Shown: positions 1 through 5,944 of the stretch, one piece after another
Numbering within the stretch: the first letter of the stretch is position 1
Layout of the letters: every line of letters starts with the position of its first letter
NCBI GenBank assembly: GCA_012512605.1
Contig: JAAZDX010000247.1
Span: forward strand, 1 to 6,724
Source: Bacillota bacterium
GTDB taxonomy: Bacteria > Bacillota > UBA4882 > UBA10575
Direction: 5' to 3'
DNA length: 6,724 nucleotides
The notes under the pieces: generated by a model
Databases searched by the model: none
Seen by the model: the letters and a program-made list of their open reading frames with translations, nothing else
Told to the model about the DNA's origin: nothing
Translations under genes and position numbers: made by a program

Positions 1-557
1 TCACTTAACCCCGCAAAGGGCTCGTCCAGAAGCAACACTTCCGGATCGGTCACGATCGCCATGGCAATCTCTAGAATCCGTTTTTCGCCCAAGGAAATGT
101 TCCCAGTCAGCCGGTCGGCCATTTTCGTCAGACCAAAGGTCTCCAAACACTCATCAATCTTCTCGGAAACAACCCGGTCAATCCGGGCGAAAAAGGTGTT
201 ATGCAAGTTCGCTTTATTGTTAGCCCGGAAAAAAGCAAGTCGCATATTGTCGATTACCTTCAGGTTATCAAAGGTAGAAGCCAATTGGAAAGTCCGCATA
301 ATCCCAAGATCAACCCGGTTTTCCGGAGAAAGACTGGTGATATCCTGGTCTTTATAATAAACCTTTCCCTCTTCCGGAAAATAGTTACCGGTCAAAATGT
401 TAAAAAACGTGGTTTTACCAGCCCCATTGGCCCCAATCAAAGCGGCAATCTCATTCTTTTCAAGGCCAAAGGTTACATTGTTGACAGCGACCATACCACC
501 AAAACGTTTGGTGATGTTTTCAGCCCGAATAATCATCTCTGAATTGCTGTTCATCAT
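1..557 (-). CDS. LivG-like branched-chain amino acid-type ABC transporter ATP-binding protein (C-terminus cut off)
   Basis: This is the cytoplasmic ATPase of a branched-chain-amino-acid-type (LivG family) ABC importer; it hydrolyses ATP to drive the membrane permeases. The 185 visible residues contain Walker A GANGAGKT (42-49), the LivG-typical RTFQ with the Q-loop glutamine at 91, an ABC signature ISLGEKR (154-160), and Walker B LLLDEP (175-180) with catalytic Glu179. The reading frame is open to the left edge, so the D-loop, H-loop histidine and C-terminal tail (family length about 250) are missing. Two tandem ATGs (557 and 554) could start it; AAAGGAG lies 6 bases before the first, which I chose. 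The signature reads ISLGEK instead of the usual LSYGEQ or LSGGQ, a mild deviation. It follows the LivK-like binding protein gene by 79 bases on the same strand, so it is very likely the same operon. The order binding protein then ATPase differs from the E. coli livKHMGF order. The family is secure; the substrate is unknown. Confidence 0.93.
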   Translation of the reverse strand, partial: MMNSNSEMIIRAENITKRFGGMVAVNNVTFGLEKNEIAALIGANGAGKTTFFNILTGNYFPEEGKVYYKDQDITSLSPENRVDLGIMRTFQLASTFDNLKVIDNMRLAFFRANNKANLHNTFFARIDRVVSEKIDECLETFGLTKMADRLTGNISLGEKRILEIAMAIVTDPEVLLLDEPFAGLS

Positions 558-592
558 CGCAAACTCCTTTATCAGATCTGGATATTTTAGGG

Positions 593-620
593 GCCTGCTC
601 CGGAAGATTCCGGAGCAGGC
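593..620 (-). other. Strong intergenic stem-loop between LivK-like and LivG-like genes, no U-tract
   Basis: A perfect 13-base inverted repeat (593-605 and 608-620) has only two bases between its arms, so in RNA it would form about a 12-bp GC-rich stem with a tetraloop. It starts 16 bases after the LivK-like stop codon and ends 35 bases before the LivG-like start. The sequence after the stem on the transcribed strand is CCCTAAAATATCC, which has no T-run, so it does not look like a simple intrinsic terminator. The likely role (inference) is protection of the binding-protein mRNA 3' end, or partial termination that lowers ATPase expression. Confidence 0.8.
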
Positions 621-636
621 TTCAGGTAACCAGAGG

Positions 637-1896
637 TTAGAATCCCAAATCCTTTAGTTTCGGATAGACCTCTTCGCCACCTTGAACCGAAATAACTTCA
701 AAGTAGTCGAATTTGTTCTTTGCTTCTTTCGGACCTTTACCACGGACGAGGAACCCAGCATAATCATAAATGGCCTCATGGTCTTCCCGCCAGTAGGCTG
801 GTCCTTTAACCGACATAAACTCGGGGTTCTGACCAATAGTCTTTCTAATCTCAGCTTGGTCGAAGCTGCCAGCTCTCTCCACCGCATCAAAAAGCTGTTG
901 GACAGCGATATAAGCGATGGTCGCATAGGCATCAGGTGGAGTACCCCACTTGTCCATAAATGCCTTGCTGTAGTCAGCAGCCAGTTTCGCCGTCTCGGCA
1001 TCCTCGAAACCAGTCAGATCGTAGTAGAAGAAGTGCATTCCATAAACGTTCTCTCTGGCTTCTACCGGCAACCCTTCGGCTACCACGTTGGTGAGGAAGC
1101 TGTTGAAGATGGTCATTTCGTTGTTAAGACCCATGTCATAGCACTGTTTTAACAGGGAGATCGCGTCCCCGCCAAACTGTGCCGAGATGAAGACATCCGG
1201 TTTCGCGGCCCGTACTTGCTCGAGCACGGTCGTGAAATCACTGGTCCCCTGGGCAACTTCAAGTTGGCCGATAATCTCGCCACCATACTTTTCAGCCGCA
1301 GCAACCAGACCATCCCTGATGTCCCAACCCCAAGCGTCGGAACGACCAAGGTAGAAGATGCGTTTTTTCCCAAGGTCGTTAATGGCGGCGGCGCCAGCCA
1401 TGTAACCAACGGTCCAGGGAGTGTAACCGGCGGCGTAGGTGCAGTCACCCATTTTACCTTTGCGATAGGAATCTAACGGTGCAACGTTAACCGGGAAGTA
1501 GGGATAGGGGTCTCTGATACAAAGTTCGTTAATGGCTAACGCCACCGCAGCCCAAGTTTGGCCGACAACGGCGTGAGCGCCCTGGTCACGAAGATATCTG
1601 AACCTTCTAACACCGGTGTTGATGTTCGCTTCATCATCCTGGTCATCGTATTCAATCTTCACTTTACCCCAAGGCATGTCCAGTCCGCCCGCGGCGTTCC
1701 TTTGCTCAACAGCCAAAAGGATCCCCTGTTGTTGCGTTTTGGCAACAGCAGCAAAAGTACCGGTATACGGTAGTAAGATCCCCAGCTTAAAAGTGCTTGG
1801 TCTTCTAGCCGCACCAAAGATCGTACCCGACAACATGCTCACGACTAAAACACAAACTAAGAGAGCACCAACGAGAATACCTAGTCTCTTTTTCAT
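637..1896 (-). CDS. LivK-like ABC transporter substrate-binding protein (Peripla_BP_6 type)
   Basis: This 419-residue protein is the extracytoplasmic receptor of a branched-chain-amino-acid-type ABC importer. It has a signal peptide (MKKR then a hydrophobic core to about residue 27), with likely cleavage after the GAA at 28-30; no lipobox cysteine is present, so it should be a free periplasmic protein. The mature part opens with KLGILLPYTG, the typical first beta strand and ligand loop of the family, followed by a QQGILLAVEQRNAAGG helix. Later elements, a hinge-like IFYLGRSDAWGWDIRDG stretch and KPDVFISAQFGGDAISLLKQ, match the second lobe of type I periplasmic binding folds. Length is slightly above the usual 370-400. 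The start is supported by GAAAGGAG 6 bases before the ATG. A promoter and a 120-base leader precede it, and the LivG-like ATPase follows. The ligand may be an amino acid, amide, urea-like or aromatic compound; the family is broad and I cannot choose. Confidence 0.92.
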   Translation of the reverse strand: MKKRLGILVGALLVCVLVVSMLSGTIFGAARRPSTFKLGILLPYTGTFAAVAKTQQQGILLAVEQRNAAGGLDMPWGKVKIEYDDQDDEANINTGVRRFRYLRDQGAHAVVGQTWAAVALAINELCIRDPYPYFPVNVAPLDSYRKGKMGDCTYAAGYTPWTVGYMAGAAAINDLGKKRIFYLGRSDAWGWDIRDGLVAAAEKYGGEIIGQLEVAQGTSDFTTVLEQVRAAKPDVFISAQFGGDAISLLKQCYDMGLNNEMTIFNSFLTNVVAEGLPVEARENVYGMHFFYYDLTGFEDAETAKLAADYSKAFMDKWGTPPDAYATIAYIAVQQLFDAVERAGSFDQAEIRKTIGQNPEFMSVKGPAYWREDHEAIYDYAGFLVRGKGPKEAKNKFDYFEVISVQGGEEVYPKLKDLGF

Positions 1897-1962
1897 TTTT
1901 TTCTCCTTTCTTTCTTTTAAGATGTTTTAGATTTGTCCACCGGCTAGCGTTTTTCCTCCGCA

Positions 1963-1972
1963 CCACCTCCTT
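1963..1972 (-). promoter_or_regulatory. Second, very strong Shine-Dalgarno-like sequence in the LivK-like leader
   Basis: On the transcribed strand the leader contains AAGGAGGTGG, a near-perfect complement of the 16S rRNA 3' end, about 67 bases before the real start codon and followed by a further CGGAGG. The working site for the gene is the separate GAAAGGAG at 1903-1910. No convincing ORF starts at proper spacing. A GTG directly after the site would read VRRKNASRW and run out of frame into the gene, but the spacing is too tight to trust. It may be a ribosome standby site, a leader-peptide site or a chance purine tract. Confidence 0.4.
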
Positions 1973-2022
1973 ATGGTACCTTTACATAATTCGACACCTT
2001 TACTAATGATCCTGCTAAAAGG

Positions 2023-2051
2023 ATTATACCATTAAAAGCCGATGACTTTTA
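2023..2051 (-). promoter_or_regulatory. Sigma-70-type promoter before the LivK-like gene
   Basis: The transcribed strand has a perfect TATAAT (2023-2028) preceded by TGG, giving an extended -10 (TGnTATAAT). At 17 bases upstream the hexamer TAAAAG (2046-2051) is a poor -35, which the extended -10 could compensate for. Transcription would start near 2016, leaving a leader of about 120 bases. A 5-bp inverted repeat ATCCT-AGGAT (2009-2024) overlaps the -10 and start point and could be an operator, though it is short. The promoter means the ABC genes can be transcribed apart from the TRAP genes upstream. Confidence 0.62.
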
Positions 2052-2069
2052 GTGGTGGTTTTTGTAACT

Positions 2070-2414
2070 TTATTGGTCCCGCGGCGGGCTATACATCACA
2101 AAGTATTCGGTTGGCCCCTTGTTGACATTGATCACTTCATGAACCTCACCCGGGAAGACAAAAATGCCTGTTCCCGCTGGCACTCGGTGGGATTCTTGTT
2201 CATTCTTAAGTTCCAATTCACCGGAGATCACTAATAAGAAATGTTCATTCTCAGGATGGCTGTGGGAGACGCCATAACCGCCCTCTTCCATCTTGGCGTA
2301 ATGGAAGGTGAAGTTTTTTGCGCCCATACTTTTGTCGATAATGTTCCGGTGATAAAGTCCTTTTCGGTTTTCGATCTTAATCAGCGGTTGTTCTTCGAGT
2401 GTAATAGTTTTCAT
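2070..2414 (-). CDS. Small single-domain cupin protein
   Basis: This 114-residue protein is a single beta-barrel cupin (Cupin_2 type), probably cytoplasmic because it has no signal peptide or membrane segment. Motif 1 is seen as GVSHSHPENEHFLLVISGEL, giving candidate metal ligands His51, His53 and Glu57; Motif 2 is FPGEVHEVIN with His92 and the conserved Asn96. The complete 3-His/1-Glu set implies a bound divalent metal. The spacing between Glu57 and the closing Gly is one residue longer than the textbook pattern. The start ATG has an AGGGGG tract about 8 bases upstream, a moderate ribosome binding site. It lies between the TRAP permease and the ABC binding-protein gene, all on one strand. 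Small cupins in catabolic transport loci act as isomerases, lyases, dioxygenases or ligand-sensing proteins; the sequence does not decide between these. Confidence 0.88.
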   Translation of the reverse strand: MKTITLEEQPLIKIENRKGLYHRNIIDKSMGAKNFTFHYAKMEEGGYGVSHSHPENEHFLLVISGELELKNEQESHRVPAGTGIFVFPGEVHEVINVNKGPTEYFVMYSPPRDQ

Positions 2415-2675
2415 CCCAATACCCCCTTGTTGTTTTACGTCTCTGCTCCGAAAACACCAGCCTGTTCTTCTCCCGGCCTTTTTGGTGCCGGGAGAAAGAC
2501 CTGCTTCTGTCTGCCTTCGTCTTGCCCCTCACCTGAATCTATGACCCGATCTTTTCGTCTGATCGCAGGGACAGCTGGCCAAGCCCATTCCATTTTTGGT
2601 TTGCTTCACTTCACAAAATTAATGCCGCAAGCGTGAACGTCTTGGTCGCCAGCGCGGACAATTACTACCTTGCCT
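2415..2675 (-). other. Intergenic spacer between TRAP permease and cupin with a stem-loop at 2468-2496
   Basis: This spacer contains no convincing gene. Its clearest element is a perfect 10-base inverted repeat, TTCTCCCGGC at 2468-2477 with its complement at 2487-2496, and a 9-base loop. On the transcribed strand the sequence after the stem is GAACAGGCTGG, so there is no U-tract and no simple intrinsic terminator. The hairpin lies 53 bases before the cupin start and 179 bases after the permease stop. A 52-codon minus-strand ORF (2593-2435) crosses it but lacks a ribosome binding site and recognisable sequence. No good promoter was seen, so the cupin may depend on read-through from the TRAP genes. 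Confidence 0.65.
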
Positions 2676-4565
2676 TCAAGCAGCAATCGTCGGATTACCG
2701 GCTTGCTTCGCAGTTTTGAAGGTGTAAACTGCCATCACGAGAACAATAATGTAACCAAAAATATCACTGAAGAAACGGGTGTCAACCAAAAGCGGCGAAG
2801 CCAGGAAGAAGACCGCCCGTTCCCAAACACGTAAATTCCGGAAGAACCAACCCTGGAAGCCGGCGGCAAAACAAGCAATCGCAATCAGTAAGCTGGCAAT
2901 GATCTTGATGCTAACCGCTAGCTCTTGTCCGTAGACGAAGATGGCCGGCTCGTAGACGAAGAAAAACGGCAGAATGTACATGAAGAGCCCAAGGGGTACC
3001 GCATTTAGCCCGGTCTTCATCGGGTGCGCACCGGCAATACTTGCGCCAGCAAAGGCTGCTACGCAGACCGGCGGCGTGATATTGGAGATGACGGCAAACC
3101 ATAAGCAGACCATATGGGCGGGAACCGGCTCAATCCCCAGTTGAATTAGGGACGGGGCGGCGAGAATCGACATGATAATATATGAAGCAGTCGTCGGCAG
3201 GCCCATCCCGATAATGGTGGCAATAAAGGCAACTAGAACAAGGGTCAAGAACAAATTACCCTGCCCCACCGAGAGAATCAGACTGGAAAACTTCACACCC
3301 AGACCGGATAAGGTTAGGCTCGCCATGATAATCCCTAAAGTCCCGGCTGTGGCACCCACACTCAAAGCGCTGGTTCCGGCTTCGCGGAAGGTCTTAACCA
3401 GTTTCTCAAAGGTAAAACGGGTCTCTTTCCGCAGCATGCTACAGGCCACCACAAAGAGCGAACCCCAGAACGCCGTCGCCGGGGCGGAGTAACCCATGGC
3501 AATCACAATCACCACAACCACAATCGTAAAAATATAGTACCAACCCTTCTTCATCACTTCACCAAATTTGGGGAGCTCTTCCCGGGGTAAACCCCGCAGC
3601 CCGCTGCGGCGCGCCCGAAAATAGACCATAAAGCCAAGGGCCAGGTAGTAAAGGATGGCTGGCGCAAAACTGATCAGGGCAATGGTCGAGTAAGGTTGTT
3701 GGGTCAAAGTGGCCAGCACAAAGGCGGCGGCCCCCATCACCGGGGGTAAGAGCTGTCCGCCGGAAGATGCGGCCGCTTCGACGGCACCGGCAAACTCCGG
3801 CTTATAACCGACCTTTTTCATCATCGGGATCGTAAAGGTCCCGGTGGCCACCACGTTGGCCACGCCGCTCCCGGAGATCGAGCCAAAAATTGCACTGCTG
3901 ACCACGGCGATTAAGGCCGGACCGCCGGCAATATGCCCCGTTAGCGAACTGGCCAGATCCATAAAGAAATCGCCGCCGCCGGTATTGTTCAAAAAAGCGC
4001 CAAAGATGAGGAAGGGCACAATATAGGTGGCAAAGGTGTTCACAATGGTCCCGAAGATCCCGTCGGTATAGTAGTAATACTCAATCATCGACGATAGCCG
4101 GATGCCCCCGTGATTAAAAATCCCAGGCAAGTAGGGCCCAAAATAGGTCAAACCAAGCATAACCAGAGCAATAATGGGCAAGACATTCCCCATAACCCGG
4201 CGGGTTACTTCAAGCGAAACAATCATAACAATGATGCCGAAAATCAAATCCCACTGGTTGGTCCAACCGGCCCGGTAAATGGCATATTCTTTATATTGCA
4301 ACATCCAATAAAGCACGGATGAACACGCCATGCCCACCAGGACCGCATCCACCACATATAAGATTTTACTCTTCGGCCATTTCTTACTGGCCGGATAGAG
4401 CAAAAGACTGAGCAAGAAGGTGACCAGCAAATAGATCCCCCGGTGGGTCTCGCTGGATAAAACCCCAAATCCGGCGGTATAGAAATAAAAGGTGGAAAAA
4501 CCAAAGGCAATAATGGCAGTTATGGTTTGAAAATACTTATTCAGATTCTCCCGTTTTTTGGCCAA
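2676..4565 (-). CDS. TRAP transporter fused permease, DctQ-DctM (4TM/12TM, TAXI type)
   Basis: This 629-residue inner-membrane protein is the ion-gradient-driven permease of a TAXI-type TRAP importer, combining the small 4-helix DctQ-like and large DctM-like parts. The N-terminal part has four hydrophobic segments near 13-33, 43-58, 68-90 and 106-122. The large part carries the DctM hallmark GSISGSGVANVVATGTF (228-244) followed by AAASSGGQLLPPVMGAAAF (264-282). A second related element is GMGLPTTASYIIMSI (453-467) with SNITPPVCVAAFAGASIAGA (494-513). A charged cytosolic loop near 317-341 separates the two halves. The start codon is TTG: an in-frame TGA lies five codons upstream at 4578-4580, and GAGGGGGG is 6 bases before the TTG, so no other start is plausible nearby. 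It follows its TAXI partner by 134 bases with a stem-loop between. The size and architecture match the fused TAXI permease family; the C-terminal helices after 545 are weakly conserved. Substrate unknown, as TAXI systems are poorly characterised. Confidence 0.95.
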   Translation of the reverse strand: MAKKRENLNKYFQTITAIIAFGFSTFYFYTAGFGVLSSETHRGIYLLVTFLLSLLLYPASKKWPKSKILYVVDAVLVGMACSSVLYWMLQYKEYAIYRAGWTNQWDLIFGIIVMIVSLEVTRRVMGNVLPIIALVMLGLTYFGPYLPGIFNHGGIRLSSMIEYYYYTDGIFGTIVNTFATYIVPFLIFGAFLNNTGGGDFFMDLASSLTGHIAGGPALIAVVSSAIFGSISGSGVANVVATGTFTIPMMKKVGYKPEFAGAVEAAASSGGQLLPPVMGAAAFVLATLTQQPYSTIALISFAPAILYYLALGFMVYFRARRSGLRGLPREELPKFGEVMKKGWYYIFTIVVVVIVIAMGYSAPATAFWGSLFVVACSMLRKETRFTFEKLVKTFREAGTSALSVGATAGTLGIIMASLTLSGLGVKFSSLILSVGQGNLFLTLVLVAFIATIIGMGLPTTASYIIMSILAAPSLIQLGIEPVPAHMVCLWFAVISNITPPVCVAAFAGASIAGAHPMKTGLNAVPLGLFMYILPFFFVYEPAIFVYGQELAVSIKIIASLLIAIACFAAGFQGWFFRNLRVWERAVFFLASPLLVDTRFFSDIFGYIIVLVMAVYTFKTAKQAGNPTIAA

Positions 4566-4571
4566 GTCTGT

Positions 4572-4579
4572 CCCCCCTC
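4572..4579 (-). promoter_or_regulatory. Ribosome binding site that fixes the TTG start of the TRAP permease
   Basis: GAGGGGGG on the transcribed strand lies 6 bases before TTG (4565-4563). The in-frame TGA at 4580-4578 overlaps it, which rules out any earlier start. A G-only core is a poorer match to anti-Shine-Dalgarno than the GGAGG seen before the two binding-protein genes, so with TTG this suggests weak initiation (inference). Confidence 0.6.
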
Positions 4580-4661
4580 AATACTTTTACCTTTACGAAT
4601 AAGCTCTGTCGCCAACTGAAAATCCTAGTTTGATCACTGCTGCATCTCTGCTTTTTCTTTG

Positions 4662-4690
4662 GGGAACAGGAGGAATACCCCCCTGTTCCC
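4662..4690 (-). other. Stem-loop between TAXI binding protein and TRAP permease genes, no U-tract
   Basis: GGGAACAGG (4662-4670) and CCTGTTCCC (4682-4690) form a perfect 9-bp stem with an 11-base loop that can partly extend it through GG-CC pairs. It begins 9 bases after the TAXI stop codon. The transcribed strand continues CCAAAGAAAAAG, which is A-rich rather than U-rich, so it is not a standard intrinsic terminator. The position matches hairpins that stabilise the upstream binding-protein message in transport operons, as with malE-malF (inference). The rest of the 134-base spacer shows no gene or promoter. Confidence 0.75.
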
Positions 4691-4699
4691 GCTCGACCG

Positions 4700-5656
4700 T
4701 TATTGTTGCTCCCGCCAGAAGCGCTCGGCACCCGGATGATACGGAATTCCTAAGGCTTCGACCAACTCCGGATCGTTCCCCATCGACTTCCAATTGGGGT
4801 GTACCGCACCCAAGTATTCTTGTCCTTCGGGGCTGAAACAGACTTTCATCATTTCATATACATCATCAGCTGGCACGTTTTTGCTGGCCACTTGATAGAC
4901 GGTAAACATAAAGACGGGTACATCTTTGGTTTGACCATCATATGTATTGGCAGGCATAACCCCCTTGGAGAAGAAAGGCCCGGCCGCTACAAGCTTATCC
5001 AGTTCTTCGTCGGTGAAAGGAATAATGTAGATATCACGGGTTGCCGCAAGTTCAACAATACCCGCCGCCGGCGAACCACTCATCCCCATAGCATCCACTT
5101 TTCCTTCGGCCAGGGCTTGCGCAGCTTCGCCAAAGGCCAGTTCGGATTCGATCGCTTTAATGCCGAGGGTTCTTAAGGTAAACCGGGAGTTATCACTGGA
5201 ACCGGAACCCGGGGAACCAAGCACTATACGTTTTCCTTCAAGATCTTTCATGCTTTTAATCCCGCTGTTCGCCAAGGTTACAAAATAGTGGTCGCTCTTA
5301 TAGATCTCAAACATGATCCGCGGGTTGTCACTGGGACGGCCTTTCATGATTCCTTCCCCGTTGAAGCACTCCCAGAGGTGGGTCGAGTAGGACATGGTAA
5401 GATCCGCTTCTCCGGAAGCCAACCGTCGGGTGTTCAGAACCGAACCGCCACTGGCGATCATGTCGACTTTAATATGGGAGGGCAGTTTTTCACTGAGTAA
5501 CTTAACAATGCCGCCGCACATCGTATACCAGACCCCACCGGGGTTACTGGCGCTGTAAGCATAGCGCCGAACGGAGGCCGCACCAACGAGACTCGTGCAT
5601 AAACAGATAAGCAGCGCAACAACCATCAATCCGACAAACAAACGTCTTCTTTTCAT
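4700..5656 (-). CDS. TAXI family TRAP transporter solute-binding protein
   Basis: This 318-residue protein is the periplasmic receptor that delivers solute to the fused TRAP permease encoded just downstream. The signal peptide is MKRRR plus a hydrophobic core to about residue 23, with cleavage likely after VGA or GAA (24-27). The two cysteines in the core do not form a lipobox, so no lipid anchor is expected. Family features follow: SASNPGGVWYTMCGGIVKLL for the first ligand lobe, ASGGSVLNTRRLASGEADL, GSPGSGSSDNSRFTLRTLGI (glycine-rich ligand loop), GSPAAGIVELAA, and the C-terminal HPGAERFWRE typical of TAXI proteins. Length is normal for the family. The start is supported by GAGGAGGT about 9 bases upstream. 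Known TAXI ligands include glutamate- and dicarboxylate-like molecules, but identity cannot be assigned here. A promoter candidate and a leader of about 137 bases precede it. Confidence 0.94.
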   Translation of the reverse strand: MKRRRLFVGLMVVALLICLCTSLVGAASVRRYAYSASNPGGVWYTMCGGIVKLLSEKLPSHIKVDMIASGGSVLNTRRLASGEADLTMSYSTHLWECFNGEGIMKGRPSDNPRIMFEIYKSDHYFVTLANSGIKSMKDLEGKRIVLGSPGSGSSDNSRFTLRTLGIKAIESELAFGEAAQALAEGKVDAMGMSGSPAAGIVELAATRDIYIIPFTDEELDKLVAAGPFFSKGVMPANTYDGQTKDVPVFMFTVYQVASKNVPADDVYEMMKVCFSPEGQEYLGAVHPNWKSMGNDPELVEALGIPYHPGAERFWREQQ

Positions 5657-5678
5657 CTTCTTGTTACCTCCTCATTAA

Positions 5679-5717
5679 TTATGTGGAACCATAAAATGCG
5701 CTTGTTTTTTTCGACAC
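5679..5717 (-). other. Possible 12-codon leader ORF before the TAXI gene
   Basis: A GTG at 5717-5715 opens a reading frame VSKKTSAFYGST ending in TAA at 5681-5679, five bases before the GAGGAGG of the TAXI gene. The purine tract GAAGAGGGGG stands before it but is very close to the GTG, so translation is doubtful. No run of a single regulatory codon is present, so classical amino-acid attenuation is not supported. It is listed because the LivK-like leader has a similar GG(A/G)GGTGGTG element. Confidence 0.2.
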
Positions 5718-5769
5718 CACCCCCTCTTCGCAAGTTGTCTTGCCTGGCCAGCGGAGGAAAGATGGGAAC

Positions 5770-5878
5770 TGGCTATGCCTTGAGGTTTGTTTTTTACTGA
5801 TTATTAAGACCGAAATAATTTGTTACAAAGCAAATGATGGAAATACTGATAAATTTAAAGCATAGCCAAAAGCATTGC
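5770..5878. repeat. GC(T/A)ATGC repeat set around the TAXI promoter
   Basis: TGGCTATGC (5770-5778) and GCATAGCCA (5860-5868) form a perfect 9-base inverted repeat with 81 bases between the arms. The right arm is half of a near-perfect direct repeat on the minus strand, GCAATGCTTT (5878-5869) and GCTATGCTTT (5866-5857), with a 12-base period and one mismatch. The arms bracket the proposed -35 and -10. This is the arrangement expected for a regulator binding at two or three sites, possibly with looping, but the regulator is not in the window. Confidence 0.5.
5800..5828 (-). promoter_or_regulatory. Sigma-70-type promoter candidate before the TAXI gene
   Basis: On the transcribed strand TTGTAA (5823-5828; 4 of 6 to TTGACA) is followed after 17 bases by AATAAT (5800-5805; 5 of 6 to TATAAT). 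Transcription would begin near 5793 and give a leader of about 137 bases. The 287-base gap between the dehydrogenase stop and the TAXI start is the longest in the window, which supports a promoter here. No clear terminator for the dehydrogenase gene was seen in the gap, so read-through is possible. Confidence 0.5.
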
Positions 5879-5944
5879 TAGGGAGTTTCGTAAACGACAC
5901 TTTTTATTCCACGACGATTCAGTTTTTTAAGAGCGTTCCCAATT

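Noticed and set aside
593..620. Intrinsic terminator after the LivK-like gene
   Set aside because: The stem is strong but no T-run follows on either strand, so it is kept as a stem-loop and not called a terminator.
61..657. Overlapping plus-strand ORFs opposite the ATPase gene
   Set aside because: They are antisense shadows. The minus frame has Walker A, signature and Walker B motifs, while the plus frames show no family features.
682..1152. 156-codon plus-strand ORF opposite the LivK-like gene
   Set aside because: It lies wholly inside a well-supported minus-strand gene and has no recognisable domain.
2435..2593. 52-codon minus-strand ORF in the TRAP-cupin spacer (starts MEWAWPAVPA)
   Set aside because: No ribosome binding site, low-complexity charged and proline-rich sequence, and it contains the perfect hairpin. 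More likely a chance frame.
2241..2636. 131-codon plus-strand ORF across the cupin start and the next spacer
   Set aside because: Its first half is antisense to the cupin and the rest runs through a spacer with a hairpin; the protein looks random and no ribosome binding site is seen.
3594..3609. CCGCAG-CTGCGG hairpin inside the TRAP permease gene
   Set aside because: Only 6 bp, in the coding region of an Arg/Gly-rich cytosolic loop; codon content explains it.
5885..5900. TCGT-ACGA inverted repeat after the dehydrogenase gene as a terminator
   Set aside because: Arms of only four bases and no T-run follow it on the transcribed strand.
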